This document shows, one piece after another, positions 1 through 9,172 of a stretch of 64,000 nucleotides of DNA. Source of the DNA: Christiangramia crocea (GTDB lineage: Bacteria; Bacteroidota; Bacteroidia; Flavobacteriales; Flavobacteriaceae); assembly GCF_022410465.1 (NCBI RefSeq), contig NZ_JAJSON010000025.1, positions 248,001-312,000 of the forward strand. Direction: 5' to 3'. The notes below the pieces were generated by a model that worked only from the letters and a program-made list of their open reading frames with translations, was not told the DNA's origin and did not search any database. Position 1 is the stretch's first letter. Every line of letters starts with the position of its first letter. The position numbers and the translations under genes are program-made.

Positions 1-793
1 ACAAACTAAGACCGGGAGCATAGCGAAGTACTGGTGAAGAAACATACTGTAACCATCCATAGGGACTATTTTCAGAGGTCTCTATTTTTGTATCAGGCAG
101 ATCCAGGGTCCGGCTAAGGCTTTTATATTGGGAGACCTCAAGCCTTAAAGGAGAATGCAGGACAAGAAACAACATGGTAATGACAGAAAGAGAAGTTGCT
201 CCTATCCACCAATGTCTTTTTTTTGATGGAAGTATAAAACCCGAAGACAAGATTGCCAATACACCAGTAATAAAAGGTATCTGACCAGGCGAAGCCGTCC
301 AGAAAAGAAATATTGCCACCAGACCTCCCAATCCTGATCCTGCCAGGTTACTAAAATATAATTGCCCTATCCTGCCAGTATATTTAATAAATATCATTCC
401 TATGGCGAGGGCACAAAAAAAGAAAGGAACAAAAAAAAGCAATTCAAACAGCAATAATCGCCAAACCTCCTTTTGCTCAACGAACAGTAAATAGGTATCA
501 AAACTTGCAAAAGGTTGTCCTGACATCCATATGCTTAAAGGCATAAAAATACCTGAAAGAGCCATAAATAAGGGAAGGAGAGTTTCTATTTTCCTGATAA
601 GGGTTTTCCGGAATACCGCCAGAAAAGTGCCGGCTCCTCCAAATCCGAGTAAAGCGATAGCAATCACCATATAGGCAAAATGATACCATTGTACGATAGA
701 AAGATATTGCATCAGGCTTAACTGATATGCAATCATGGAAACCGAAAGAAGCCCAATTGAAAAAAGCAGCCGGATAAAAAACGAAGATCCCAT
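1..793 (-). CDS. Polytopic membrane protein, N-terminal part (spermidine-synthase-like family?)
   Basis: Open frame of 264 codons running off the left edge, so the C-terminus is missing. The ATG overlaps the pcm stop by one base (TGATG), which implies translational coupling with pcm. The visible part has about seven hydrophobic segments (roughly residues 5-25, 36-60, 70-92, 112-136, 146-166, 168-186 and 193-213), with glycine-rich stretches such as ALLGFGGAG and NLAGSGLGG, and then a soluble part begins. This resembles the membrane domain of membrane-bound spermidine/spermine-synthase-like proteins, whose methyltransferase-fold domain would lie outside the window. That assignment is an inference from topology and motif style. 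The reading frame itself is certain, because it is open throughout and coupled to pcm. Confidence 0.6.
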   Translation of the reverse strand, partial: MGSSFFIRLLFSIGLLSVSMIAYQLSLMQYLSIVQWYHFAYMVIAIALLGFGGAGTFLAVFRKTLIRKIETLLPLFMALSGIFMPLSIWMSGQPFASFDTYLLFVEQKEVWRLLLFELLFFVPFFFCALAIGMIFIKYTGRIGQLYFSNLAGSGLGGLVAIFLFWTASPGQIPFITGVLAILSSGFILPSKKRHWWIGATSLSVITMLFLVLHSPLRLEVSQYKSLSRTLDLPDTKIETSENSPYGWLQYVSSPVLRYAPGLSL

Positions 794-1488
794 CAGTTAC
801 GTGTAAAGGGAACAAAACGCACTGGAAGGAGGTTTTTGGTCTTCCATTTCCCGTCCTTCTTTTTCTCCACAAGCATAAGATGCTGAGTAGTGAAAGGAGC
901 ACCTACGGGAATTACCATTTTACCGCCTTCTTTCAACTGTTCTATGAGAGGAGGCGGAATGAATTCGGAAGCTGCAGTAACTACAATGGCATCAAAGGGA
1001 GCATGCTCTTCCCAGCCATAAAAGCCATCGGCCACTTTTGTATATATGTTGTCATAACCAAGTTTATTAAGCTTCTCTTCAGCACTCTTACCCAAAGACT
1101 CAATGATTTCTATAGTATAGACCTCATCTACTGCCTCTGCAAGCACCGCAGCCTGGTATCCCGAACCGGTACCAATTTCCAGAACTTTCATCCCGGGACC
1201 CGGCCGGATAATTTCAGTCATATAAGCTACCATATATGGCTGGGAAATGGTTTGGCCGTGGCCAATGGGAAGTGGGCGGTCCTGATAAGCATTCTTCACC
1301 TGTTCTTTTGGAACCAGCCTGTGTCGTTCTACCTTTCGCATGGCACTGAGTGTTGCCTTATTGGTTATACCGCGAGCTTCGATCTGTCGATCTACCATTT
1401 GCTGGCGATCACGCTCATATTTATCCTGACCAGAAGCGAAAAAAAAGAAATACAGAAAAAACCAAAGTATGTAGAAACTGATTTTCAT
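793..1488 (-). CDS. pcm: Secreted protein-L-isoaspartate O-methyltransferase
   Basis: 231 residues. The enzyme transfers a methyl group from S-adenosylmethionine to L-isoaspartyl residues and so starts repair of damaged proteins. Visible family motifs are the RP-PIGHGQTISQPYMVA substrate-loop region (about residues 71-88) and the SAM-binding VLEIGTGSGYQAAVLA (about 100-115), followed by DAIVVTAA. Residues 1-20 form a strongly hydrophobic signal peptide ending near ASGQ, so this copy is probably exported to the periplasm, where repair of aged proteins is also plausible. It is the upstream gene of a two-gene unit with the membrane protein that overlaps its stop codon. Confidence 0.93.
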   Translation of the reverse strand: MKISFYILWFFLYFFFFASGQDKYERDRQQMVDRQIEARGITNKATLSAMRKVERHRLVPKEQVKNAYQDRPLPIGHGQTISQPYMVAYMTEIIRPGPGMKVLEIGTGSGYQAAVLAEAVDEVYTIEIIESLGKSAEEKLNKLGYDNIYTKVADGFYGWEEHAPFDAIVVTAASEFIPPPLIEQLKEGGKMVIPVGAPFTTQHLMLVEKKKDGKWKTKNLLPVRFVPFTRN

Positions 1489-1644
1489 TTCACCTCACTT
1501 AACTCATTATCAATTAAATATACATAAAATGAGCATGATAAACAGGTTTCATACACTTCGAATTTCATTAGAGAAAGACCGGAAGTTAAAAAGCATCCTG
1601 TTTTGGAAATCATATATTTACAATCTCAAAAATTTAAGATATAT

Positions 1645-2421
1645 ATGACAATCTCGCAGGCAGAGCTAAAGGAATTCTTAGATGAGAAAGTTGCAGAATA
1701 TAATACCCCACACTTCATCGAATCTGACCCTGTTCAGATCCCTCATTTATTTCAGAAAAAAGAAGATATAGAGATCTCCGGGTTTCTTACAGCCACCATC
1801 GCCTGGGGAAACAGGAAAAGTATCCTTAAAAATGCTGAAAAACTGGTGAAGATGATGGATATGAGTCCATATGATTTCGTTCTTCATCATGAACAGAGCG
1901 ACCTTGAGGCCCTGAACGGATTTGTTCACAGGACCTTTAACTCGACAGACCTAAGGTTTTTTATCAAATCTTTGAGGAATATTTATACACAACATGCAGG
2001 CCTGGAGAGGATATTCGAAAAACACTCCGCACATGACACCTTACAGCCAGCCATTCATGAATTTAAATCTGTTTTCTTTGAACTCCCGCATGAGAAAAGA
2101 ACTGAAAAGCATGTGAGCGATCCTTTAAAAAACTCGGCTGCCAAACGCATAAATATGTTCCTTAGATGGATGGTAAGAAGGGATCAAGCCGGAGTTGATT
2201 TTGGAATATGGGAAAGTCTTTCTCCTGCCCTTCTCTCCTGCCCCCTCGATGTACATTCAGGAAATGTGGCAAGAAAATTAGGATTACTAAAGCGTAAACA
2301 AAATGATGCCAAAGCCCTGGCTGAACTGGATGACAATCTTAGAGCTATGGACAGTGAAGACCCGGTGAAATATGACTATGCTCTTTTTGGACTTGGGGTC
2401 TTTGAAAAAGGCCTGTTCTAG
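1645..2421 (+). CDS. TIGR02757 (DUF2400) family protein
   Basis: 258 residues from the ATG at 1645. An in-frame ATG 42 bases upstream exists, but it adds a tail unlike the family, which begins near TISQAELKEFLDEKVAEYN. Conserved features of the family are visible: FLTATIAWGNRKSI, FVHRTFNSTD, KRINMFLRWMVRRD and CPLDVHSGNVARKLGL, ending in DPVKYDYALFGLGV. The arrangement resembles a helical helix-hairpin-helix DNA-glycosylase-like fold, but no biochemical role is established to my knowledge. It is a stand-alone gene followed after about 50 bases by the histidine kinase pair. Confidence 0.85.
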   Translation: MTISQAELKEFLDEKVAEYNTPHFIESDPVQIPHLFQKKEDIEISGFLTATIAWGNRKSILKNAEKLVKMMDMSPYDFVLHHEQSDLEALNGFVHRTFNSTDLRFFIKSLRNIYTQHAGLERIFEKHSAHDTLQPAIHEFKSVFFELPHEKRTEKHVSDPLKNSAAKRINMFLRWMVRRDQAGVDFGIWESLSPALLSCPLDVHSGNVARKLGLLKRKQNDAKALAELDDNLRAMDSEDPVKYDYALFGLGVFEKGLF

Positions 2422-2469
2422 TTTTGTTATTCTAGTTTATTTTAGTTTTCTTTAACAATTAATAAAATC

Positions 2470-3702
2470 ATGTCTTTATCAATGATAAGTCCCACAATAC
2501 CTGCTAACGAGGAAAAGAGACTCGAATCTATACGAAAACTTGATATCATTGATACTTTTGCAGAAGAATCTTATGACAGTATCACTAAACTTGCCAGTGA
2601 GATCTGCCAGACACCTATTGCGCTTATTACAATTCTAGGTTCAGAAAAGAACTGGTTCAAATCCAAACTTGGAACCAGCATCCCGGAATTAGAAAGAGAA
2701 TTTTCTTTTTGCGGTCATGCCATCCTCAACCCAAACGAATTATTTGAAGTACCCAATACCCTGGAAGATGTGCGTTTTAAAGATAACCCCCTGGTATTGC
2801 CCCTGGAAAGCGGAGTTAGGTTTTATGCCGGAGTGCCGATTTTAGATGAAGAAGGCCTACCCCTGGGAACACTTTGTGTACTGGATTCTAAAGAACATCA
2901 TTTAACGGAAAATCAGAAATCTTCGCTTAAAAGTCTGGCCAAGCAGGTTGAGCTTCTTTTTGAATACAGAAGAAAGAACCAGGCGCTGGAAAAAATGAAG
3001 AATGACCTGGATGAAAACAACCGTATCTTGCGGGAGTTTGCCAGTACGGTATCTCATGATCTCAAAATGCCACTCGCAAATATGATCATCACCGCTGATA
3101 TTCTGAAGGCTAAATATTCTGATAAATTGGATGATGATGGGGTGAATTACCTGAATTATCTGAAACATTCCGGACTAACTTTAAGCGAATATATAAACGG
3201 GCTTTTAGACTATTATTCAAGCAGTAGCCTTCATGAAGACACTCACCAGGAATTCTTTCTGAATGACCTGCTGGAAGACATTATAGATTTACTTCAGATA
3301 GATCAGAACTGTGAGATCAACCTTCCGGACAATAACCTTAAAATATTTGGAAACAGTGCAGCATTAGGCCAGATTTTCATGAACCTAATCAGCAATAGTA
3401 TCAAATATAACAATAGCGAAAAGATCATAATTGAATTGGACTGCACCGAAAACCGGGAATTTTACAATTTCAGTATTCGCGATAACGGAATAGGCATTCC
3501 TAAAGAAAAGCAAAACAATATATTTGAGCTTTTTACAACTGCAGCCGATAGAGACAGGCATGGTAAAAAAGGTCATGGGATAGGCCTTTCCACGGTAAAA
3601 AAGCTTATTGGAAGTCTTGGAGGAAATATTACCATAACCTCCGAAGAAGATAAAGGAACTCATTTTGAGTTCAATATAAAACGCTCGCGCAAGGTAGATT
3701 AG
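2470..3702 (+). CDS. GAF-domain sensor histidine kinase (first of tandem pair)
   Basis: 410 residues and no predicted membrane segment. An N-terminal GAF domain (about residues 25-165, with the FYAGVPI and LGTLCVLD signatures) is followed by a short coiled coil, a HisKA dimerisation domain with the phospho-accepting His196 in VSHDLKMPL, and a HATPase domain with N box NLISNSIKYN, G1 box DNGIGIP and G2 box GHGIGLSTVKKL. It is a cytoplasmic kinase sensing a small molecule, redox or light cue through GAF. No response regulator is adjacent, so it is an orphan kinase. The next gene is a paralogue with the same architecture, which suggests tandem duplication. Confidence 0.88.
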   Translation: MSLSMISPTIPANEEKRLESIRKLDIIDTFAEESYDSITKLASEICQTPIALITILGSEKNWFKSKLGTSIPELEREFSFCGHAILNPNELFEVPNTLEDVRFKDNPLVLPLESGVRFYAGVPILDEEGLPLGTLCVLDSKEHHLTENQKSSLKSLAKQVELLFEYRRKNQALEKMKNDLDENNRILREFASTVSHDLKMPLANMIITADILKAKYSDKLDDDGVNYLNYLKHSGLTLSEYINGLLDYYSSSSLHEDTHQEFFLNDLLEDIIDLLQIDQNCEINLPDNNLKIFGNSAALGQIFMNLISNSIKYNNSEKIIIELDCTENREFYNFSIRDNGIGIPKEKQNNIFELFTTAADRDRHGKKGHGIGLSTVKKLIGSLGGNITITSEEDKGTHFEFNIKRSRKVD

Positions 3703-3765
3703 GATTTTTTTATTAGTTTTTTGTTGAATTTTAAATAACTTGTACTCAACATTCTATTTGGGGAG

Positions 3766-4968
3766 ATGCCACATAAATTAGTTCCATTCAATGAAAAGCT
3801 AAGATTAGCTGCCTTGAAGGAGTATAATATCTTGAATTCCGGGCCGGATGAAGATTATGACAATCTCACATTCCTGGCAGCGGCCGTATGCGAAGTTCCT
3901 GTCGCACAGATAAGTATTATTGATAAAAATCGCATCTGGACCAAATCTATTTACGGGGCGAATGTTTCAGAGCTTGAACGGGTCAACTCCATTTGTGACC
4001 AGGTGATACATCAGGAAGAACCTTTCATTAGCCTCAATAAATCTGACAATCCAGAAATATTCTTAAAAACCAAGGAGAGCTACGGCCTCAACTTTGAATT
4101 CTATGCCGGGATACCACTGCACAATCCGCAGGGGCATGCGATCGCCACATTCTGCGTATTCGATACCAAGGAAAGACATCTTAATCCACAACAAATTAAG
4201 GCATTAAAAGCGCTCGCCAGGCAGACGATGAATCTGTTCGAGTTCAGGAAACAAAAGAATAAGCTTTACGAGGTTCAGAAACAGTTGAAACAAAAATATA
4301 AAGAACTGGAGCGCTTCGCAAGTCTGGTATCTCATGACCTAAAGTCCCCTCTCGCCAATATCATTTCATTAAGCGAGCTTTTAAAAGATGAAAATAAAGG
4401 AAAGTTTGACGAAGAAACAGAGCAATACCTTGAGTTCCTTGTAGAATCATCTTATTCTCTCAGGAATTATATTGATGGAATTCTAAGCTTCTATCGTAGC
4501 GATCATGTGCTGCAAAAAGATTATGTGAATGTAGACCTGCATAAGCTTTTAAAAGGAATTGTAGACCTTTATCAGGTTTCTGATGATGTCCAGGTGACCT
4601 ACCCTGATGATGTGATGCTTCACAACGTAAATAAAGCGGCTCTCACACAAGTCTTTCTGAACCTGATAAGCAATGCCCTTAAATACAACAATAAAGAAGT
4701 AAGGAAGGTAGACATTAGATTTTCAAAGGATCAAGAGTACTATTTTTTTGAAGTAAAGGACAACGGTCGGGGAATCCCCAGGGAAAAATTCAGAGAGATC
4801 TTTGATCTTTTCACTACTCTCGATACTGCCGACAGAGAAGGAAACACAGGAAGCGGAATTGGTCTGGCAACCGTAAAAAAGTTAATTGAATCTATGGGGG
4901 GATCTATCTCCCTGGAATCAGAACCCGGCGAAGGCAGCAACTTTAAGTTCCGAATAAAAAGGATATAG
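3766..4968 (+). CDS. GAF-domain sensor histidine kinase (second of tandem pair)
   Basis: 400 residues, collinear with the preceding kinase. The GAF region spans about residues 20-160 (FYAGIPL, ATFCVFD), a coiled-coil linker covers about 162-185, HisKA carries His190 in VSHDLKSPLAN, and the HATPase has NLISNALKYN, DNGRGIP and GSGIGLATVKKL. Both kinases share SHDLK-PLAN and the whole domain order, but the GAF halves differ much more than the kinase halves, consistent with a duplicated kinase that has diverged in input. It is cytoplasmic with no receiver protein nearby. It begins 63 bases after the first kinase and could be co-transcribed with it. Confidence 0.88.
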   Translation: MPHKLVPFNEKLRLAALKEYNILNSGPDEDYDNLTFLAAAVCEVPVAQISIIDKNRIWTKSIYGANVSELERVNSICDQVIHQEEPFISLNKSDNPEIFLKTKESYGLNFEFYAGIPLHNPQGHAIATFCVFDTKERHLNPQQIKALKALARQTMNLFEFRKQKNKLYEVQKQLKQKYKELERFASLVSHDLKSPLANIISLSELLKDENKGKFDEETEQYLEFLVESSYSLRNYIDGILSFYRSDHVLQKDYVNVDLHKLLKGIVDLYQVSDDVQVTYPDDVMLHNVNKAALTQVFLNLISNALKYNNKEVRKVDIRFSKDQEYYFFEVKDNGRGIPREKFREIFDLFTTLDTADREGNTGSGIGLATVKKLIESMGGSISLESEPGEGSNFKFRIKRI

Positions 4969-4990
4969 CCGTCAATCGCATTTCATTTTC

Positions 4991-4998
4991 TATATTTG
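4991..4998 (+). promoter_or_regulatory. Possible -7 element of the BatA-like gene
   Basis: TATATTTG matches the Bacteroidota -7 consensus TAnnTTTG and lies 20 bases before the ATG at 5018. No good TTTG is seen about 19 bases upstream, so the assignment is weak. Confidence 0.35.
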
Positions 4999-5017
4999 AG
5001 AAACCTTTTTCCCGAAT

Positions 5018-6934
5018 ATGCATTTTCAACATCCGGAATTACTCTATGCCCTGTTTCTGCTTATAATTCCGCTGATTGTTCATTTATTCAGGCTTAGAAG
5101 ATTTCAGAAGGAGGATTTTACCAATGTAAAATTCCTGAAAAAGGTGATCCAGGAAACACGAAAAAGTTCGAGGTTAAAGAAATTCCTGATCCTTATTACA
5201 AGACTGCTACTGCTTGCCTGCCTCATCCTTGCTTTTGCCCAGCCATTCCTCCCTGCCAGTGATAAAGCTTTGAGCGATACCAAAACACTCATTTACCTGG
5301 ACAATTCGTTCAGTATGCAGGCAAGCGACGGACAATCTACTATATTTCAGCGGGTAGTGAACCAACTTCTGGAAAATCTGGATGATGAGAATGATTATGC
5401 ACTTCTTACCAATAACGGGGAATTTTACAAACGGTCTACACCTGAGTTAAAAGATGAATTACAGAATATTGAATTTACCGATGATAAGACAGATTTCAGG
5501 GAGATAAAATTAAAAGCGGAAAATTATTTTAAAGACCATCCTTTCGCAGAAAAGGAATTCATCCTGATCTCCGATTTTCCTCAAACACTGGATTTTCCGG
5601 TTGATCTGGAAGGTAAAAAGATCAATTATCACTTTGTGCAGAAAACTCCCGAAGATATTACCAATATCAGTCTGGATTCGGCATATGTAAGTGATACAAA
5701 CCCGGAAAACCTGTCTTTAAACATCAGGTTAAGCACAAATAATCCTGAAGGCCAGCCAGTAGTTGTTTCAGTACTGGATGGTGAAAAACTCCTTGGCAGA
5801 AATAGCGTTCAGTTTGAAGAGGATAATAAGGCAGAAATAAGTTTCAGACTACAGAACCGGTCTATTCCGAATGGGAGAATAGAGATCGATGATTCCGGTC
5901 TCAGGTATGATAATAAGATCTTTTTCAACATCCCGGACAGACGGGCAGCGAAGGTGGTTATTATTTCAAATGGGGAAGATGAATTCCTTCAAAGGATCTA
6001 TACAGAACCTGAATTTGAGATCTTCCTTTTTGGACCATCACAGATAGATTTTAACCAGCTTAATTCTGCAAATCTCATCGTGTTGAATGAAATTGACCAG
6101 TTGCCATCTTCACTGATCAATAATCTCGCAAATGCTCAATCCAACGGAGCATCACTTTTAATCATTCCTTCTGAACAGACTAGCTATGAGCAGCTACTTA
6201 ACAGACTGGGATTTCCTGCGTTTTCTCAAAAGGTAGCTTCTGAACGCTTAATCACAAGTATAGAATATGACCATCCTCTCTTAGAAGGTGTATTTGAAGA
6301 TCGTACGGAAAACTTTGAATATCCCAAGGTTCTCAATTCCTATAACCTGGCCGTTCCAGATGCAATTTTGAGATATGAAGATAATCAGCCCTTCCTTACC
6401 GAATCCAATTCTGCCTATCTCTTTACGGCCCCACTGAACATTGATAACTCCAATTTCAAGAATTCGCCGCTTATAGTGCCTGTTTTTTATCAGATAGGAC
6501 TGCAAGCCTTAAAAAAGAATCAGCTCTATTATCAAACCGACAGGGAAAACAAAATAGATATTGCCGCAGAACTAGGAAAGGATCAGGTACTTCACTTAAA
6601 AAAGCCGGATACAGACCTGATCCCACAACAACAGAATTATAGTACCCGGGTAGAAATAAATACCGGAAATCTACCCCTGGAAGCCGGTAATTATGAGGTG
6701 TCTAATGGCAATTCAGGCCTTGGGAACCTAAGTTTCAATTATGATCGCAAAGAAAGCAATCTTAATTACCTGGATATTTCAGATAATAGGGATCTCCATA
6801 CCTATAATTCGGTAGAAGAATATTTTTCTGAAGCAAATGCAGCATCACAAATCAATGCACTTTGGAAATGGTTTGTTATTTTTGCTTTGTTCTTTTTAGC
6901 TATAGAAATGCTACTCATAAAATTCCTCAAATGA
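5018..6934 (+). CDS. BatA-type membrane protein with vWA-like domain
   Basis: 638 residues. Residues 1-80 form the BatA N-terminal domain: a first membrane helix (ALFLLIIPLIVHLF), a basic RLRRFQKEDFTNVKFLK stretch and a second helix (LILITRLLLLACLILAFAQPF). A vWA-like domain follows, with a MIDAS-type LDNSFSM sequence (about residues 91-97). A long periplasmic part carries beta-rich segments, and a last helix sits at the extreme C-terminus (WFVIFALFFLAIEMLLI). Related Bat proteins take part in aerotolerance or envelope stress, but this double-domain form has no defined role. The next gene overlaps its stop codon (ATGA), so the two are coupled. Confidence 0.8.
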   Translation: MHFQHPELLYALFLLIIPLIVHLFRLRRFQKEDFTNVKFLKKVIQETRKSSRLKKFLILITRLLLLACLILAFAQPFLPASDKALSDTKTLIYLDNSFSMQASDGQSTIFQRVVNQLLENLDDENDYALLTNNGEFYKRSTPELKDELQNIEFTDDKTDFREIKLKAENYFKDHPFAEKEFILISDFPQTLDFPVDLEGKKINYHFVQKTPEDITNISLDSAYVSDTNPENLSLNIRLSTNNPEGQPVVVSVLDGEKLLGRNSVQFEEDNKAEISFRLQNRSIPNGRIEIDDSGLRYDNKIFFNIPDRRAAKVVIISNGEDEFLQRIYTEPEFEIFLFGPSQIDFNQLNSANLIVLNEIDQLPSSLINNLANAQSNGASLLIIPSEQTSYEQLLNRLGFPAFSQKVASERLITSIEYDHPLLEGVFEDRTENFEYPKVLNSYNLAVPDAILRYEDNQPFLTESNSAYLFTAPLNIDNSNFKNSPLIVPVFYQIGLQALKKNQLYYQTDRENKIDIAAELGKDQVLHLKKPDTDLIPQQQNYSTRVEINTGNLPLEAGNYEVSNGNSGLGNLSFNYDRKESNLNYLDISDNRDLHTYNSVEEYFSEANAASQINALWKWFVIFALFFLAIEMLLIKFLK

Positions 6935-8181
6935 AGCTACTTTTAAAATCAGTTACTATTCTGGATGAACAATCTGCTCATCATAATAAAAAACTAGATA
7001 TTTTCATCGAGCAAGGCCTAATAAAGAAGATCGGGAAAAGTCTCAAGGAAAAGGCAAACAAGGAAATAAAAGTTAAAAACCTTCATGTATCCAGGGGATG
7101 GTTTGACAGTAGCGTAAGTTTTGGAGAACCGGGATATGAAGACCGGGAAACTATAGCTAATGGTCTGGATACCGCCGGGAAATCTGGTTTCTCATCAGTG
7201 GCTCTTAATCCGTATACCAATCCGGTCCTTGATCATAGTGCAAGTATAGCATCGGTAAAGGCAAAGGCGGCTACACATCCGGTAAGCATTTTTCCGATTG
7301 GTGCTCTCACTATAAAAAGTGAAGGTGTTGATCTGGCGGAATTACTCGATATGAAAATGGCAGGAGCAGTTAGTTTTGGTGATTACAAACTACCACAGCG
7401 CAATCCTAACCTTTTAAAGATCGCGCTGCAATATGCCCAGAATTTTGATGCTCTCATTCAAAGTTTTCCGCAGGAAAACAGGATATCCACTAACGGAATG
7501 GTGAATGAACATGTGAACAGTACCTATCTTGGACTGAAAGGAATCCCAAACCTGGCAGAAGAACTACAGGTAACCAGAGACCTTTACCTGCTGGAATATA
7601 CCGGAGGGAAGCTTCATATCCCCACGATTTCCACAAAAAAATCTGTACAGCTTATAAAAGAGGCTAAGAAAAAAGGGCTGGATGTAAGCTGTAGTGTTGC
7701 TGTACACAACCTGTTGCTGAATGATGAAGAATTAAAGGAATTCGACACCAATTCGAAAGTCTTACCACCCCTGCGGACCAGCGAAGATTCCCGGACCCTT
7801 ATCAAAGGACTGAAAGACGGAACCATAGATATGGTTACCAGTGATCATAATCCGATTGATGTGGAACACAAAAAAGTAGAGTTTGATAATGCCCTTTATG
7901 GAAGTATAGGATTAGAATCAGCTTTTGGAGCACTGTGTAGGATTTTTGAGACCAACGAAGCCGTTAAGTATCTCACTAAAGGAAAAGAACGTTTTGGAAT
8001 AGACAGGTATGCTATAAGGGAAGGTGAGCCCACAGACCTGAGCTTATTCATTCCTGGCGATAATTTCACCTTTTCTGCCGAGGATATATTTTCCACTTCA
8101 AAGAACAGTATCTTTCTGAATAAGGAATTAAAAGGAAAAGCCTTCGGGGTGATCACCCAAAAAGGTTTTATTAGTAAATAA
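6931..8181 (+). CDS. Dihydroorotase-like amidohydrolase lacking the HxH metal motif
   Basis: 416 residues from the ATG at 6931, which overlaps the stop of the previous gene by four bases. An upstream in-frame ATG inside that gene is rejected because the family starts at MKLLLKSVTILD. The fold is that of PyrC-type dihydroorotases: an N-terminal beta domain, a central barrel, and a late TSDHNPID segment corresponding to the family's final metal or substrate Asp region. Where active enzymes read DxHxH followed by REPG, this protein reads DSSVSFGEPG, so both first metal-binding histidines are gone. It is probably a non-catalytic subunit or has a changed function. Pyrimidine synthesis by this protein alone is doubtful. 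Confidence 0.8.
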   Translation: MKLLLKSVTILDEQSAHHNKKLDIFIEQGLIKKIGKSLKEKANKEIKVKNLHVSRGWFDSSVSFGEPGYEDRETIANGLDTAGKSGFSSVALNPYTNPVLDHSASIASVKAKAATHPVSIFPIGALTIKSEGVDLAELLDMKMAGAVSFGDYKLPQRNPNLLKIALQYAQNFDALIQSFPQENRISTNGMVNEHVNSTYLGLKGIPNLAEELQVTRDLYLLEYTGGKLHIPTISTKKSVQLIKEAKKKGLDVSCSVAVHNLLLNDEELKEFDTNSKVLPPLRTSEDSRTLIKGLKDGTIDMVTSDHNPIDVEHKKVEFDNALYGSIGLESAFGALCRIFETNEAVKYLTKGKERFGIDRYAIREGEPTDLSLFIPGDNFTFSAEDIFSTSKNSIFLNKELKGKAFGVITQKGFISK

Positions 8182-8192
8182 TATATAAAATC

Positions 8193-8516
8193 ATGAATCC
8201 TTCAGGTCAGGCAAAAACAACCGCAATAGTCTCCTATATTACGATTATAGGAACTATCATAGCTTATTTTATGAATCTGGATCCCAAAGATCCTTTTGCC
8301 AGCTTTCACATACGGCAGGCATTTGGAATTCATATTACTTTTTATTTGATTGGTGCATTAATGGGGCTTTTTGATGAAGGCTTTATCGTAGGTGCTTTCT
8401 ATGTTTTTTTCATAGTTTTATGGGGCTACGGGCTGGTAATGGCAATCAAAGGAGAAATGAGAGAGGTTCCTATCATTGGGCCCCTTTTTCAAAAATGGTT
8501 TAGTACAATTTCATAA
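8193..8516 (+). CDS. Small three-helix membrane protein (DUF4870/Tic20-like)
   Basis: 107 residues with three hydrophobic helices (about 9-28, 46-63 and 67-86). The FASFHIRQAFG sequence between helices one and two is typical of DUF4870-like small membrane proteins, in which it follows the first helix. The function is unknown. It begins 11 bases after the dihydroorotase-like gene, and its stop codon overlaps the next ATG (TAATG), so it sits in the middle of a coupled four-gene unit running from 5018 to 9172. Confidence 0.75.
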   Translation: MNPSGQAKTTAIVSYITIIGTIIAYFMNLDPKDPFASFHIRQAFGIHITFYLIGALMGLFDEGFIVGAFYVFFIVLWGYGLVMAIKGEMREVPIIGPLFQKWFSTIS

Positions 8517-9172
8517 TGAACAACAATTTTTCGCTTCAGCATTTAATAAGAAAACCAAAAAAAGAATCTGACAAAGCCCCGGTGTTAATTATGCTACACG
8601 GTTATGGAAGCGATGAGAACGATTTGTTCTCATTTGCTGAAGAACTTCCGGAGGAACTATTCATCATTTCGGCGAAAGCTCCTTATTCCATGCCACCTTA
8701 CGGAAATGCATGGTATGCTATTCACTGGGATAACAATGACGGAAAGTTTAGTGATGATGCCCAGGCTATAACATCACGAGATACTATCAGGGATTTTATA
8801 GATGAGATCATTGAGAACTACCCGGTAGACGCAGATAATATTAACCTGCTTGGTTTTAGCCAGGGTAGCATATTGAGTTATGCAGTGGCACTCTCCTATC
8901 CTGAAAAAGTAAGAAATGTAGTCGCTTTAAGCGGTTATGTAAATGAGGGGATTCTTAAGAATGGATATGAATCTAATGATTTTTCCCAGCTTAAATTCTA
9001 TTGTTCCCACGGTTCAGCAGATCAGGTGATCCCGGTAGAATGGGCCAGGAAAACCAAACCATTTTTGGATAATTTAGGAATCGAGAATTCATATTCTGAA
9101 TTTCCGGTAGGTCACGGAGTTGCTCCCCAGAACTTTTTTGAATTCAAGGAGTGGTTACAGAAACGTATCTAG
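8516..9172 (+). CDS. Alpha/beta hydrolase, phospholipase/carboxylesterase family
   Basis: 218 residues. The oxyanion HGYGSDEND (about 28-36), the nucleophile elbow GFSQGS with Ser115, an Asp in HGSADQVIP and a final His in VGHGV form a complete catalytic triad. The length and motifs fit the cytosolic short-chain carboxylesterase family (EstB/YpfH type). There is no signal peptide. It is the last gene of the coupled unit. It converges with the next gene on the other strand, and the two TAG stops share a single palindromic CTAG. Confidence 0.88.
   Translation: MNNNFSLQHLIRKPKKESDKAPVLIMLHGYGSDENDLFSFAEELPEELFIISAKAPYSMPPYGNAWYAIHWDNNDGKFSDDAQAITSRDTIRDFIDEIIENYPVDADNINLLGFSQGSILSYAVALSYPEKVRNVVALSGYVNEGILKNGYESNDFSQLKFYCSHGSADQVIPVEWARKTKPFLDNLGIENSYSEFPVGHGVAPQNFFEFKEWLQKRI

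Noticed and set aside
498-902. Minus-strand frame of 134 codons overlapping the pcm end
   Set aside because: It conflicts with the open membrane-protein frame coupled to pcm, which runs 264 codons to the window edge and has clear helices.
880-1527. Long plus-strand frame opposite pcm
   Set aside because: It is the antisense of a clearly identified methyltransferase gene and has no family signature.
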